From NCBI GenBank assembly GCA_018697195.1, contig CM031879.1, positions 25,727,660 to 25,791,659 of the forward strand: 64,000 nt of DNA. The letters run 5' to 3'. Source of the DNA: Certhia americana (Eukaryota > Chordata > Aves > Passeriformes > Certhiidae). The translations under genes and the position numbers were made by a program. Of the stretch, positions 39,898 to 52,600 are shown one piece after another (positions within the stretch are counted from its first letter, which is position 1; each line of letters begins with the position of its first letter). The notes below the pieces were generated by a model. The model was not told the DNA's origin. It ran no database searches and worked only from the letters and a program-made list of their open reading frames with translations.

Positions 39898-40383
39898 GCT
39901 GTTTCTTCAGGTCCTGTCACTGAGGCACCACAGAGCCTGCTCCTCCTCTGCCCCTCACAAGGAAGTTGGAACTGCAGTGAGGTCTTCCTTCAGTCTCCTC
40001 AAAGTGCCAAGTGTCCTCAGCCACTCCTCATACTGCTTCCCCTCAAGGCTCTCCACCATCTTTGCTGCCCTCCCTTGGACACACTTTATATCCTTATTAC
40101 ACTGTGGCACCCAAAACTGCCCCCAGCACTCAAGGTGAGGCCACCCCAGCTCAGAGCAGAGTGGGACAATCCCCTCCCTGACCAGACAGCCCTAATGGCT
40201 ATGCTGGGCCTGATGAACTCCAGGACACAGGTGGCCTTCCTGGCTGCCAGGGCACTGCTGACTCAAATCCCACTTGCAATTGATCAGGATTCTCAGATCC
40301 CTTTCTGTGTTCCAACTCTCTAGCCTCTCATTCCTTAGTCTGGACACGCAGGGCTGTCTCATCAGCCCTGACATCAAAATCTG

Positions 40384-40572
40384 TCACTTGCCTTTGTTAA
40401 AATTCACAGAACTGGTGATTGCCCAGTCCTCTGGCTTGTTCAGGTCTCTCTGCAGGGCGTCCCTGCCCTCACAGGAGTCAACTGCTCCTCCCAGTTTTGT
40501 ATCATTCGCGAATTTGCTCAGTATCCCTTCCTGTACTACATCCAAGTCATTGATGAGGATGTTGAAGAGCAC
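40384..40572 (-). pseudogene. CR1 reverse-transcriptase fragment, active site altered
   Basis: The minus-strand frame reads 'LFNILINDLDVVQEGILSKF' then 'ANDTKLGGAVDSCEGRDALQ' and 'RDLNKPEDWA'. This is the CR1 ORF2 RT palm region around motif C. The usual FADD catalytic box appears as FAND, so one catalytic aspartate is replaced by asparagine. The neighbouring parts of ORF2 lie in other frames or carry stops. It is a dead fragment of the interrupted CR1 copy. Confidence 0.85.
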
Positions 40573-40847
40573 AGGGCCAAGGATGGAGCTCTATGGAACA
40601 CCACTAGTGACAGGTCACCAGTCTGATGTCTCTCCATTCAGTGTAACCCTTTGCTCCTGACACATGAGCCAGTTGCTCACCCACCACATCATGTGTTTAT
40701 CCAGTTGAGTGCTGGACATTTTGTCCAGAAGGATCCTGTGAGAGACAGTATCAAAAGTTGTGCTGAAATTACATCAAGATTACATCAGCTGGTGTCCCTT
40801 GGTCAGCTGGGTGGGTTTCTTTGTCATAAAAAGAAATCAGGTCTGAA

Positions 40848-43800
40848 TAAAAAACTAGATCAAAAACATCATCATTCTGATGGCAGATATATGTATATTG
40901 TAAGTGCTTGACTTGCATACACACTGTGTGGATGTAAATCAACTGAGATGTTTAGAGAACTGGGTTTGGGGAATTCTCAGCTGGTGAGGGGCTCAGCATT
41001 CCTGGCACAGAGATCTTGTGGGATCTGCTGCCTTTGCTGCAATGTGACATGATTAATTACCCCACCTGTCCTGATAATTATATCTTTACATTACTAAGAT
41101 AATTTGAATTGTAGGTAACCCTATTTCATCTGGCTGCCTAAAGACTCCTTCACAGCTGTAGTCAGAGATTAAAATATTGTGAGGTGCACAGTTTCTTGGT
41201 AGTAAGCTACAGCTACTGTGCACTTGGACATTAGCCAGAGCCTTTAATCAAATGGGTGTATGGAATCTCATACAGTCATATATGGGATTCATCAGAGAAA
41301 TGCAGGCACCTATTGCTCGTAGTCATCTACAATGAAAGTGTCATTCTAAACTCCCTTCAGAGCTAGAGAGAAGCAGCCATTACCAGGACACAGTGACTCT
41401 TACCCTAAAGTGGACGTCTAAAAAAGGCCTGATAAATCACTCTTCAAAAATGCTCAGTCCTCTCCCAGCTGTGAGAGGAGCTCAGCTTGGTCATAAAACT
41501 TCTAAAGTTAAGTAAAATGTATCCTACCTCTGGCATCCAATTTATGGTGGTCTTTTTTTTATGGGATATGGTAATATTACAGATTTACAGTAATAAAAAA
41601 AATTCCTAAGGGATTTTTTTTTATTACTTTACATATTTTATTTATACTTCTTAGCAGAGAACAAGCCTACTCTTACTTACAGAAGACCATGATGGGCCTT
41701 TTCCCATCAGCAGCAATGAGAAGAAGCATTTAAAAACACCCAGTAGATGTTAGCTATTATTTTCTAAGAGGTAGGAACTTGCAGATAAATGTCAGAGCCA
41801 TGAGTTATATAATGTTTCAGTTCTATAAAATAGTATAAACCAAACTTTTATTATATTCTTCATATTGTCTTTTCCCCAGCTAAATGCATTCCAAGTCTTT
41901 GGCTTATATACAGATGCCAAAAAAGAAATTGAGGATAAGAGCAAGCAAACACATTGTGCATGACTTAAATGAAAGGCCACAAAATTATTCTGAGCTTTGT
42001 TGTCTACAGAAAACTTAAATTCACTAATATTTATACTTTGAATCTCGACATCTGAGAAATTTTCTGGCAGGCCATTCTGCTTGCATAGAGACAGGACTAT
42101 TATCACAGGAATGAGAAGAGAAGGATGGAATTAGTTTTCTGGATAAACTCCCCTTCAAAAATTAAAGGTTTGGGTTTTATTTTAAATCTGTGGCAATGGA
42201 GAGGTTAGTGATTCAGATGCCAAAAAGAGAAAGCCTCAAGAGAATACCTAGGATTTATTTATCTCAAGATTTTAATTAACACTTTTCAGGAAGAACAAAT
42301 CACAAACCAAAACAGGTGACAACTCTGGCTTATTCTGCAAGGATGACATTTCCTTTTATAAAACCAGAAGTTTGTCAATTGTATTGAAAGCTTGTCTGTA
42401 GCAATGACCTGAACCTAAGAAAACTTTCTGCCCCTACGTCAAATGCAAATTTAGATCCAATGATTGCACCTGTGTCTTTTAAGTGAAAAACAAATATTGG
42501 TGAGTTTGGAAAATAACCCAAACCATGGAGGAGTTTTTAGACTTTTTTTATGTTTTATGACTTTTTAGATGGCATGGTTACAGATTGGGAGTGGAATATA
42601 CAAAACTCAATTATTGTTCCTCATATGTGGCAAATGTTTATTCTCTTTCATTTTCTATAAAGCTAGATTCTTTATTTAAGAAAGGAATTTAATAGCCTTC
42701 ATTTCATTAAAAGTTTTGTTGCATTTTTTTCTTTAAAACAATTTTTTTGTTACCTCTGAAGACTGATGTCTCAGTAGCAGACAGTCAAGCTGATCTTCCC
42801 TGACTCCCAGTGACTGCACCAGAGTTTCTCCAGCTAAGCAATGCCTCTAAGTGTTATTGGTTTTACATCTTTTATGTTTTTGTTTTCTAAGCAGTCCTGC
42901 TTGTGAAAAAAGGAATCAAATATTTCCTCTTTTGCTCTAATAAAAATGACATTAAGTGATGAAATACATTGAAATATGTCCAGTCTCTGAAGACAAAACA
43001 CAATTCACATCTGTCAGTTGCTGCAGTTACTATCCACACAGGTTACTTTAAAATAACTCTATAAACCTATTCAGAGCTATAATGACATACTCAAAAAAGA
43101 AAAACTATTTACAAATTCACACAAATTCAATATTTTGCTTCTAAGTGTTTGAAGTACTGTTCGTGGTTCTTTTGCAGAAAATAATTTCTCCATTTATTCT
43201 TGATATCCTTTACAACTCTATTCTAGATTGATATATTTTCAAATATTAAGAAATACATAACAAAACTTTCAATATTTTCCACTAATATACTTCCAGGTAC
43301 TGCTCAGTGTTGCTAAAACCTCTTTTAATGTTTGCCTAAGATCATGACTCGTCTTTTGACACTGACATCCTTCTGAATATGGACCTCACAGAATCTTTGT
43401 GGAGACAGTAGAATGCATTTATAGAAGTCTCTGTGAGGTGAAGGGTCTGCATGGTGTGAAATACAATTGGTAAAATAAGGATGAGAAAATGGATACCAAG
43501 ACACCCTTACTTTAAGGAGTTGTCAAGAACAGCTTGTGTACAGCTTCTGTACTTTCTAGGTATCTCTGTGTTTTGTGGGAGAAAGATTTCTTTAATAAAG
43601 TGTCGTGGTGAACTGGAAAATTTACTTTGTATCTTCTCTTTCAGTGATGATCCACAAGACTTTTCCCAGCCAAACTCTCCAGTGCCTTTTATCCTAAAAT
43701 ATTTTAAGGTTTTTCAAAACCAGACAAGAAGAAAAAACCCTCAGTTGTTTGTGGCTGAAATTCATAAATGATAGGATACGGATTTTGATAAATCAGTAAT

Positions 43801-46173
43801 CAGCAGAGATTCTTTTACTGGTCCAGATATAGGCAAGAAATACGTGGAAAGTTAGATAATCTGTGTTTAATCAGATCTTTCATTATTACATAGGGGAAAA
43901 TATAGGCAAGCTTTAGGCACACATTTTCTAAACCGGACAATTATCAATTGCTCCTACATTATCTTTAATAGCACAAACAGAAATGTGTTCATTGAAAGAC
44001 GCCAGTATTTGCATGTTAAAAGGACTACTGGAATAAAATGGGTTGTTCTCTACACTTCATTAATTTCTCAATAAAATGGGAAGTACAGTCTCTGAAAGGC
44101 TCACTGATTCAAAAGAGCATGCAATTATTTTAAAAAATAAGATTTCACAGAGAGAATGTAGTAGCACAATCTAACCAAACAGGACAATGCGCTTTTGATT
44201 TTTGACCTTCTAATGTTCCAGATTGTCAGAAATTTTTGAAGTGACCTTTTATGTTGCAATATATTTGCCATTTTTTTGTGTCAGCCTGATTTTTCTTACC
44301 ACGTGAGTCACACAACTGCTGCTAATGTAAACTTTTCACCTGAACAATTGATTTATTCACGTGACTGCATACACACACACAGAATAACAATGCTTGCCAA
44401 TGTTGAGAGAATCAGAAGCGTATTGTTACAGATTTCAAGTCTCTGCTCCTCTTCATTATTCAAACCCACATTTGAAAAATATTTTGCATTTCAGACAAAA
44501 GGAGAAAACGTTCCTCAAAGTTAAAAAACAAGACTATAATATTTCCCTATATATTTTTTAATGTACTTAGAAGACATGTATTTCCTTTTCAAATGGAATA
44601 AAATCTTATGGTAAATGCACAGCTGTCTCTAGAAATATGTATTATTTACCTTGATTTCTTCACTATACAAATAAAAGTTTCAGCCTTTCAATTTCTGGCT
44701 TGTAGAGACTTTTCAAGCATTAATAAATTGCTTTCAGCAGCCTATCACAGTTATTCTTTTGAGGTGAAAGAGGTTGGAAGGGTATGGGACAAAGAATTTA
44801 AATTAGGCCTCTGACAGATTTGCAGAGGCAATTTAAAACTGAATTGTGAGGCTCCAGCTTCACATGTCCACTCCTGTGAGAGGTATTCCATCCAATCAAA
44901 CAAGACTGAAGGTATTCCAAATTCATGGAAGATCTTACTTTGCTATGTAAGAGTCTAGAGTCTCACTCTAACCCCTTCTCTGTGCAACCTTTCCCTAACC
45001 CCTTCTCTTCATAAACCTCCCCTGTCCACAGGGGTTTAGCTGCTTGAGACCGAGGGTTCAAAGCCCAAATTGATATGGTTCAGCTGAATAACTTTGCCTT
45101 GGACTGATGAGGAATTTGCAAAGTTGCTGCAAAGAGATCACTGGAGTCATACAAGGTCAGAACTGTATTATTACAAAAAAAAGTCTCATCAGAGATAAGT
45201 TTACTTTCATTCCCCATGCCCATGTGACTGTTACTGGCATTATCCAGGAAGAAATAAGGCCTTTTCAGAGGTAGTTGCCAAGTAGGAAATCAGGTAAAGG
45301 CTGTGTTAATTCTAAATTTAGACTGCAAAGTTGTGATGAACTGCTACACATGAATATGTTACCTGCTTCACAACCTCTCCTTGTATGTTGGGCTGCATGC
45401 ACCAAGATCCTGGTCTTTTAATTCTGTAAGTATTGTCCTTTTTGGAAAATAACAACTATTCCTCATACCATACCTCATGAAAACATATTTACTAAGGAAG
45501 AAATCTGCTGCAAAGAGGAGTGGGACTGGTAGGCTGCTCACTGTTGCCCCAAGACTCAAGACAGAACACAGCAGAATCACAAATGAGTTCTGGATTTCTG
45601 AGTCCACAGTGATAACAGTGAGAGACAGAAGATCTGAGAAAAACAAAACTATCCATACCCTAAATGACAAAACTGGGAAAATAGGTCTCTTAGTCAACTA
45701 ATCTGGCTGTGGCACAAATCAGAGCCTCAGGGTGAGCGTGGGGGAGGGGAAAGGTAGTAGGGGTGAGAATAGAGAGGGGTGTGCCATGACCTGAATAGAT
45801 ACAACTGAAATGATTGGGGAAAAAAATGAATCAAGCAAAACATCAGAATAAATCAAGGAAGATTTTACATTTGATTGAAGAAATACTGAATTCCTGGTTA
45901 GAGAGATCATGGATGTGCTAACACACCATGCTGGGCTTCCATAGAGGGGTCAAATTATACATGATCCCTTAATCCTCTAAAAAGGTTTTTCTGTGCATCT
46001 GAGACAAAATGGGGATGTCTGTCCAAATAGCATTAGTTCCTGCTGTAAGTGTCTCAATGATGGAGGCTGAGAGCCTGAGAGAACATCCATTTCTCTCAGC
46101 ACAAGAATTCACCAAATACAACACTAACAACTAAACATAAGAAACCAATGTAATCCAAGCATTGTAAATTAAC
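40848..46173. other. Unique DNA, no gene recognised
   Basis: Frames reach 104 (41792-42106, minus) and 109 codons (45368-45697, minus), but with no recognisable product. Near 45048 'gggttcaaagccc' matches a Pol III B-box consensus, without an A-box or tRNA fold. A G-rich run at 45739-45779 has four G4+ runs with loops of 1-12 nt. Short repeats such as 'taaccccttctc' occur twice near 44970-45010. Confidence 0.5.
45739..45779 (+). other. Loose G-rich run, possible quadruplex
   Basis: Four runs of four or five G are separated by 1, 10 and 12 nt. The long loops make a stable quadruplex uncertain. No promoter or gene is attached. Confidence 0.35.
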
Positions 46174-46179
46174 TATAGA

Positions 46180-46723
46180 TGCGATGCCAGATTTTTCCCC
46201 AGCCAGCTCCCAGCACTGGGCCGAGAGTGGGCTGCTCTCAGAAAGCACCGTAGTCCAAGATGCAGCTGCAGGGCTTATGCTCTATGGCTCAGGGTGTCAA
46301 ACATTGAGGATCAAAGCAAAGAACAGGTAGGGATCTTTCGTGTGGCTTCCCAAAGAAGTTTATTCCAGGAGAGGAGCAGGGATAAAAACACGAAAACCAG
46401 CGTGGTGCATAATCTTTTTAACGGGGGAGGTACAAGGGGAGGGTACAATTCTTCAATCAATAGGGGGAAGAATGGGGAGGAGTACAAGGCAAGGTTTACT
46501 TTACATTAACCAGTGAGGGACCCCATGGGAGGAGAAGAGGTCACATGGGGCAAATGGGGCATCTAGGATTAGGGGATTTCCAAAGGGGAGGCATAAGCAG
46601 GGGGGGTGGCATAAGGGAGGATTGATAGGGAACTTGCTGGAATAAGGAGCAGGTAAGGTACTAGGGTGGATGACAACAGGGGTAGGAGGAGCAAAGAATA
46701 TTCTACAAGGGTAGGAGGGTACA
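46180..46723 (-). mobile_element. Probable solo LTR, ends tentative
   Basis: A block that is C/T-rich when read on the minus strand and clearly unlike its AT-rich surroundings. The minus strand carries a perfect AATAAA hexamer (complement of 46359-46364). About 180 bp lies between it and the left boundary, comparable with the U5 side of the two better-defined LTRs. Candidate ends are TGCGATGCC (left) and GAGGGTACA (right). The flanks TATAGA and TTTAGA match five of six but need one extra base on the right, so the exact limits are uncertain. No retroviral coding sequence is seen. Confidence 0.6.
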
Positions 46724-47165
46724 ATTTAGACCAAACCATTAACATGGGGGACAACAGAACAAACCATGAACAACAAAACACAAACCATAACGAACTATTT
46801 TCTACCAAAAAATATTATTTTCAAATTTTTGACTCAAAAAAATCTTCACATCTGTCAATCAGAAAATTCTACAGAAAGAGAATAGCAACATGAAAGGCTC
46901 ATTGTAACAACACTTGTACTTCTTGAAGAGGGTTCATAACTCAAGGGTAGTGTTAGAGGACTGAGTATATTGTGTAACACTGCGGCTGAAGAGAGTTATA
47001 TACAAAGGCCAGAGGATCTGGTTTTTATTATTCATTATTGTTAGCTGTGCTAACAGAAGTGTTTGTGCATACTCCACTGTAGAAAGTGAAAAATACAAGT
47101 CTCAATGGGTGGTTTAAATAAATGTCCACTTCTACAGAAAAGTAACAGGAACGCTTCAGTGAGTG

Positions 47166-47166
<1 letters not shown>
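46724..47166. other. Spacer between two LTRs
   Basis: AT-rich unique sequence, with 'acaaaccat'-like repeats at the left edge that could still belong to the neighbouring LTR if its true end lies further right. No gag/pol-like reading frame is present, so the two LTRs do not bracket a recognisable provirus. Confidence 0.5.
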
Positions 47167-47207
<41 letters not shown>

Positions 47208-47214
47208 ATAGTTA
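47167..47214. repeat. (GTTA)n tetranucleotide microsatellite
   Basis: Ten perfect GTTA units followed by GATA and one more GTTA. It lies about 50 bp from the LTR at 47270, outside its target duplication. Confidence 0.95.
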
Positions 47215-47263
47215 AATAGTCTAGACAAAGACAAGATCAGTGCTCCATAAGCCATTGCTGACA

Positions 47264-47269
47264 GGAGTT
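47264..47269. repeat. Target site duplication, left (GGAGTT)
   Basis: Six bases identical to 47778-47783, abutting the TG end of the LTR. Confidence 0.85.
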
Positions 47270-47777
47270 TGTAGCAGTGTGGCAGGAGCAGCCAAACCCA
47301 CTGCCTTCTGCAGAGTGTGCTCCTTGGAAAGGATTGCCCTGCAGAATTGCTCACATGCCTGGATAGCAATGGAAGGCTGGCAAAGGTAGACGCAGGAGGA
47401 GCTTTTGTATGATGCTCCCAGGAGTTCATTAACCTCACTGGAAGGGGGTCAGGGACTAAAGCCAAAGAACAAAAGAGGGTTCAAGGTTTTTATGTTCAGG
47501 GACAAGGGCAGAGCACAAGGGGATGCAGTGGGGCTGCAGGGTGATGACCAACCAGGGTTCAGGGGAAGAGAGGTAAAGCAAGGGAACCAACTGGGGAGCA
47601 GAGAACACAGAATTTTCAAGAACTGGGGAGTGAACAAGGGATGGCATAACCAGGATAACATAACTGGAGAAATTAATATAAAATTGCAAGGTACTGTGGG
47701 AGGATGTTCCTCATATGGGAGTCTCATCCCAATGACACTGCACCTCAGCATCCCCAATCACCTCGTGGGATGCAACA
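47270..47777 (-). mobile_element. Solo LTR, ERVK-like, perfect 6-bp duplication
   Basis: The 508-bp block begins TGTAGCA and ends TGCAACA, so its termini are TG...CA with imperfect inverted repeats. It is flanked on both sides by GGAGTT. On the minus strand an ACATAAAAACC box (complement of 47485-47495) precedes a degenerate polyadenylation hexamer (AATGAA in the 'aggttaatgaactc' region). The promoter/polyA order places the 5' end at the right. The 12-mer 'gcctggatagca' (47357-47368) is shared with the LTR inside CR1 at 39.3 kb. There is no second LTR or internal coding region, hence a solo LTR. Plus-strand and minus-strand frames here (77-130 codons) are incidental. Confidence 0.88.
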
Positions 47778-47783
47778 GGAGTT
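47778..47783. repeat. Target site duplication, right (GGAGTT)
   Basis: Exact partner of 47264-47269, directly after the CA end of the LTR. Confidence 0.85.
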
Positions 47784-49652
47784 TATTCAAGTTCTGAAAA
47801 AATTCAGTTTCCACATTTCCTAGCATTTATCATATTCTATTCCGGGAAGTTTTCCAGATGTCTGCTATAAATCTCATTTGCTACAGATTAACCCCTTTAC
47901 TTTCACAGGTGGATTTTCACTTTTACCACACAGCTCTTTTCCACAAGTTGAAACTGGAGCCACCAGTCTCTTCTCTCTAAATTACAACTTCTTCAGTCTA
48001 TCATGTAGGACAGACCAATGTTGTTTCTTGTCCCCGTTTCCATGCTCTTTCAAAGGCTCGTTTCTTGCTTAGAGCACTGCACCAAAATCTGTACAAATAT
48101 TCTTAGTGAAGCCTCATCTGTCAGTAGTGCCTCAAGCAGAAAGCCTTGACAGTACCTCTGTGCCTGTTTACCACACTGTAATGCTATTCAGTCATGATCA
48201 GTTTGGATCCTTGTAATGCCCAGACCTTCTTTTACAGATTTGTTGCCAATATGTTTAACTCTTATTATACAATATAGGACTTGGTTGTTCCTACCTGTGT
48301 AAATCCTGGTTTCTCCCTGATTAATTACTTTTTTTCTTTCTCCTGCAGATTTGAAGTTCCTCCAAGTTAGATGCCAGCTCAGATTTAAGAAGCAATGTTT
48401 TCTTCGTTGTGTATATATACATTTTTTGCTTATGTATGTAATACTGTTTATCAGTAAAGTACTCATTTATCTTAATTATGTATAGAATTGCAATGTTTAA
48501 TGTATTATCTAGGATTTGAATCAAGCATTCTGTCACAACAAAAAAATTTCAACTGAAAAGTAATAACATGTACATTATGCATTACTGCCTAATCCAGAAA
48601 AATTTAAATGAACTATTTGTATGAGTAGGGACTACCTAAACAAGGATTCTGCCAAATCAGGACTTTGATTTGGGTATCTTTTAATTTCAAATTCCTCAAA
48701 ATGCTTTCATCCCCATTTTAGAGAGCAGAGGCAAGGTATTACATACATTACTGATTAACAATACTACTTTCCCCAAATTTTTTTATTTTATTTAGGATTA
48801 AACCACCCATGCATTTCAAACCACAAGAGTGTACAAAGTTTCAGCAGTGTTTCAGCTCTAATGAACGTAAGAAAAATTATATACGTTTATGGATTAGCAT
48901 TAATTTCTAAATTATCCAGGAGCTGGCACTGAACATGCATATTGAAAGAACAGAATCATTTTTTATCATATATCTGCTGTACCTGGAAAGAATTTTTTCT
49001 CCTCGGCTAAAAGACTAGCAGGGATTTCCAGATAAGAACTCCTTGCAATATTTACAAATTAGAACATGAATAATTGAAAGTGTTTGGACATGACTATTCA
49101 TTAGAGAAATGGTATAGAACTTATTCAATCATATACAGTAAAATAGAAGTATATTTCCTTCATGTGCTGCATAAATATTTGATTAACCACTGTGCAAAAC
49201 ATTACTAAAGCATCTGCTCAGCATGAGAATGAAACCTGCTTGACACCAGTAAACAGAAGGAATAAACTCTGCCTGGTGGGAAGTATTCAAAAATTTCAGT
49301 CTTTGATATTCTGATCTATTGAGTTGAAATGAATAATGAAGTAAGCATTTAGGCTGATGGAACTGAAACCAAAAGGTGTAGGCACTGGCATTCACATGTT
49401 AAGGTGTTGAGTGAAGGCTGATGTTTGGTCATGGTATAGTTAATCTGGAATTCACATTTCCTTGTCAAGTTCCTGAATCACCAGTTTACCTGAAAAAACC
49501 CAGCTATAAACAACTCAACAAAACAAATCAAAATAAAACCCCACAACAAAAAAACCAAATAAACAAAACCATCTCCTGCTTGTAGAGGAGATGTGGGTAG
49601 TCTCTGTTAACATGTATTGTTCATAAAGGCTTTTAAGTGGCAAGGGTACTTC

Positions 49653-49696
49653 TTAAAGTATGGGCTACTTCTTCTCTTACTTACCCATACTTTAAG
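49653..49696. repeat. Inverted repeat, 13-bp perfect arms
   Basis: CTTAAAGTATGGG and CCCATACTTTAAG are exact reverse complements separated by 18 nt. It could form a hairpin. The arms do not extend, and there is no evidence of a microRNA precursor or a transposon terminal repeat. Confidence 0.85.
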
Positions 49697-52600
49697 GATG
49701 GGTAATTTTATGGGTACATAGGGAAAAAAATCATCAAATCTTTGACATTTCTAATACTGAAATAAAAACTTCATTTTTTGGGTAAAAGTGCAAAGTGACT
49801 CCAGCTTTTTCAGTTTAATTTCTGGAAATAACATTAAGAATTGTTTTGAAAAACATGCTTCAGTGTTATCCTTGAAAAAAAACTGAAATGAAAAAAAACA
49901 GCAAAGCTATTTCTTAGAGACCACCACCCCAGTATTTCAGACTAAAGATTCTGAGAGGTGACATGGCTCTGAGAAACCATGAAGGTCTGAAAAAACAAAG
50001 CAATACTGGGAGTGCATTGACATCTGTGATCATTGCCACAGTTTTGAGAGTCCTGTTCCTCTATAAACCTAGCAGACTAAGTTCTTACATTTGTCAAAAT
50101 GGAGCTCCCAAACTTGGAAACACAGGTCTACAGAGAGGAGCAGTTTTTCTGCTAAAAGCAATTCTTTAAGAAGCACAAGTATTCACATCCGCCTTATTAG
50201 GATTTTGATGATTAACAGATATGGTGAGATTATGGCACTCCATGTGTGCCAGTGGGATATCACTTTATTGAGACATTCTTTCTTGTTACACTCTAACTCA
50301 AATCCATCTTTAAATGTTCCTCCTCCCTATATTAAACAGAAAATACAAAAAAGCACCAATTTTGCCTAATACAAACTTGGTTCTTTGTCATATGAAATTT
50401 TATCTCTTCATGAAACTGACAAAGTAAAAGCTTATCATTTTTCAGTATTTGCCCTTATTCTGACATTATTATTGAGCTATATTCACTTAATTATCTAATG
50501 GAGCACAATCTAATTGAATGCAGTATTTAATATATTTTGTTATATTGCCAAAAATATCAAATTTATGGAATAAAATTAAACCAGTTGAATTACCTCATTT
50601 GTTTTAAGAAGATGTTATATGTTTGAATATGGTATTCTGTTTAATTTATTACATTGAATTCTTCACTCATCAATTAAATCACAGTAAAAGTAGAAATGAG
50701 AATCAAAGGAAGAAGACTAAATTATCTTCCAGTGCTTTTTTTCCAGTGTTTACAGAGTCCCAAAGACCTGAGAATGAAGAATTACAGCTGAAGCTAAGAC
50801 ACTTTTCTTTCTGATTTTTGCTCACCCAAAAAAAGTTACTTGGTAGGCCTATGCCAACTGTATTTTGTGTTTATTATCCTAGTGTTTTGGTATAATGTAG
50901 GATTCCACCTCTAACTTGATGTCATATGAATAAATGTTAAAACACCTGGCTAGTAAAAATTTAAAGACTTTTAAATTATATTCAGCTATGAAATCTCTCT
51001 TGATATTTATGGGATGTATTGAATAAGAAATGGTTTTCTACAGCTTCTAGCCCATTAAAAGTTCATTACAACAATACACTGTATAATTAAAGACACAAAA
51101 AAACTTTTGAAAATCTCTGCTTGGCAGTCAGAAGCTAAGAAACTCTGTAATAGAGATTCTGCACCATAGACTTCTTGACTGGATGTCTCAGTTTCCACAA
51201 AACACATTACCGAGTGTGACAGATTCAAACACTTGCAGACAGACACACCCAGGGGTGTATCTGCACGCACCTGCTCTAAGCAAGGTGAATCTGAGCATAT
51301 TCTCTTATTGTATTTGACATAATAAAATAGCTGGTCTTGCACTGTTTACTCATGAATATCTCCACTTCTCAGTCACATTCAGTTTGTCTCAAGCATTGTG
51401 TCATATCTTCACATGTTCCCCCAGGTAACAGTAAACTGAAGAAAAGAAGTAACAAGAGAGAAACCTGAGTTTCCTGTCTATCTCACTTTATTTAATATAT
51501 TAAAAATAATGCAAGCTTTGCTACTCATAAAGATTCTGAGAACCTGCCTAATTTTCTTCTCCAGTATATTATATTTTGATATCAAAAAAGGGACATCTTC
51601 AAAAAGGAAAACAAGCATAATGTTAAAAAATCTTGTGTCTAGAAACAAAGTTAGTTTTAACTACTGCAAAATGAAAAGTAAATTAGAAACTATGCAGATA
51701 CAACTAAGTAGAAAAAGCATAAATATAAAATGTGAACAAAACTATACTAAGATGAGGGTATTTTAAAATCAATACTTTGAAGAAATTAAGAGAAACAGTG
51801 CTGGTTTTAAATGCAGTCATTTCTTAATCTATTTTGAAATCCTATTTTCTACTAAAATGCATAGATTCTGTCTTCCAAAATGCATGTTTAAATATGTCTC
51901 ATATATATCATTCAAACATTCTGCCTTTTGTTTCAAAATGAAAAGGAAAACATACCCTATAATTTTAATTAAAGAAAAAATCTGGATTTGAAGTAGCTTA
52001 TCTGGTACATAAGACCACATACATGTGGTCTTTCTGGTATTATTTTGGCAGCATAATTGAATTCGCTAGTTTATTCAATCACTTTTGTGTTCCCTTGTTT
52101 CTAATCCTACTAGTGTCTTTTATTTCTTTTTCTTTCAGTACATTATTTTCTGTGTCTTCTCTTCCACTCATTTCAGATCTCCCTGACCATGTTCTCACTT
52201 ATGACACTCTTTTTCTCTTCCTGTGCAATAGCAATAAAATACTGAAATTTAGTTTTCTAGGCTGACAAATTTAGGTTCCATATCAGAGAACACAAGCACC
52301 AGTGTACCATAGGCATCAATCTTGCATATGTCTGGGTAATGTGAGTTGGCATGTAAAGAAGGCTGCAAGCAATTTTGTACGTGGCAAAATGCTTTTGGGC
52401 ACCTGAATAGTTGATCAAAGCACGAATGGATTTTATGGTAGCAGGTAAGCATTGCTGGAAAACTGCCTTTGCTTTTCCGTGGGTTTCCCTGCCTTCATCA
52501 TCCTTTCCTTCCCTCCCCAGGTTCTCACTGCTTCTGTGGCTGAGGATTTCTGGTCCACTGCTCAACAGGCTCTGGCTACTCTCTTTTATCTTCCACTATT

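Larger units (their letters stand above)
39892..40847 (-). mobile_element. CR1 LINE, 5' portion (right of inserted LTR)
   Basis: It continues the CR1 copy: 'ggtcctgtcactgaggcacc', 'cctcacaaggaagttggaac', 'attacactgtggcacccaaa', 'gcactcaaggtgaggccacc', 'ctggctgccagggcactgct', 'gtgattgcccagtcctct', 'acaccactagtgacaggtca' and 'acattttgtccagaaggatc'. It is 5'-truncated near 40847. Open frames on the plus strand here (up to 185 codons, 39766-40323) span the LTR/CR1 junction in antisense and are not genes. Confidence 0.95.

Noticed and set aside
39766..40323. 185-codon plus-strand open frame, the longest in the window
   Set aside because: It runs antisense across the solo LTR end and the CR1 copy; its sequence is explained by those repeats.
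45040..45062. Pol III B-box-like GGGTTCAAAGCCC, possible tRNA or SINE
   Set aside because: No A-box at the right spacing, no cloverleaf pairing, no SINE body or tail.
46180..47777. A provirus bounded by the 46.2 and 47.3 kb LTRs
   Set aside because: The two LTRs look different from each other, the 0.5-kb spacer has no retroviral frame, and the right LTR has its own complete target duplication.
52445..52520. GTAAGC...CCTCCCCAG pair that could be a 76-nt intron
   Set aside because: Joining the flanks gives a frame that stops within a few codons; splice-like words are common by chance.
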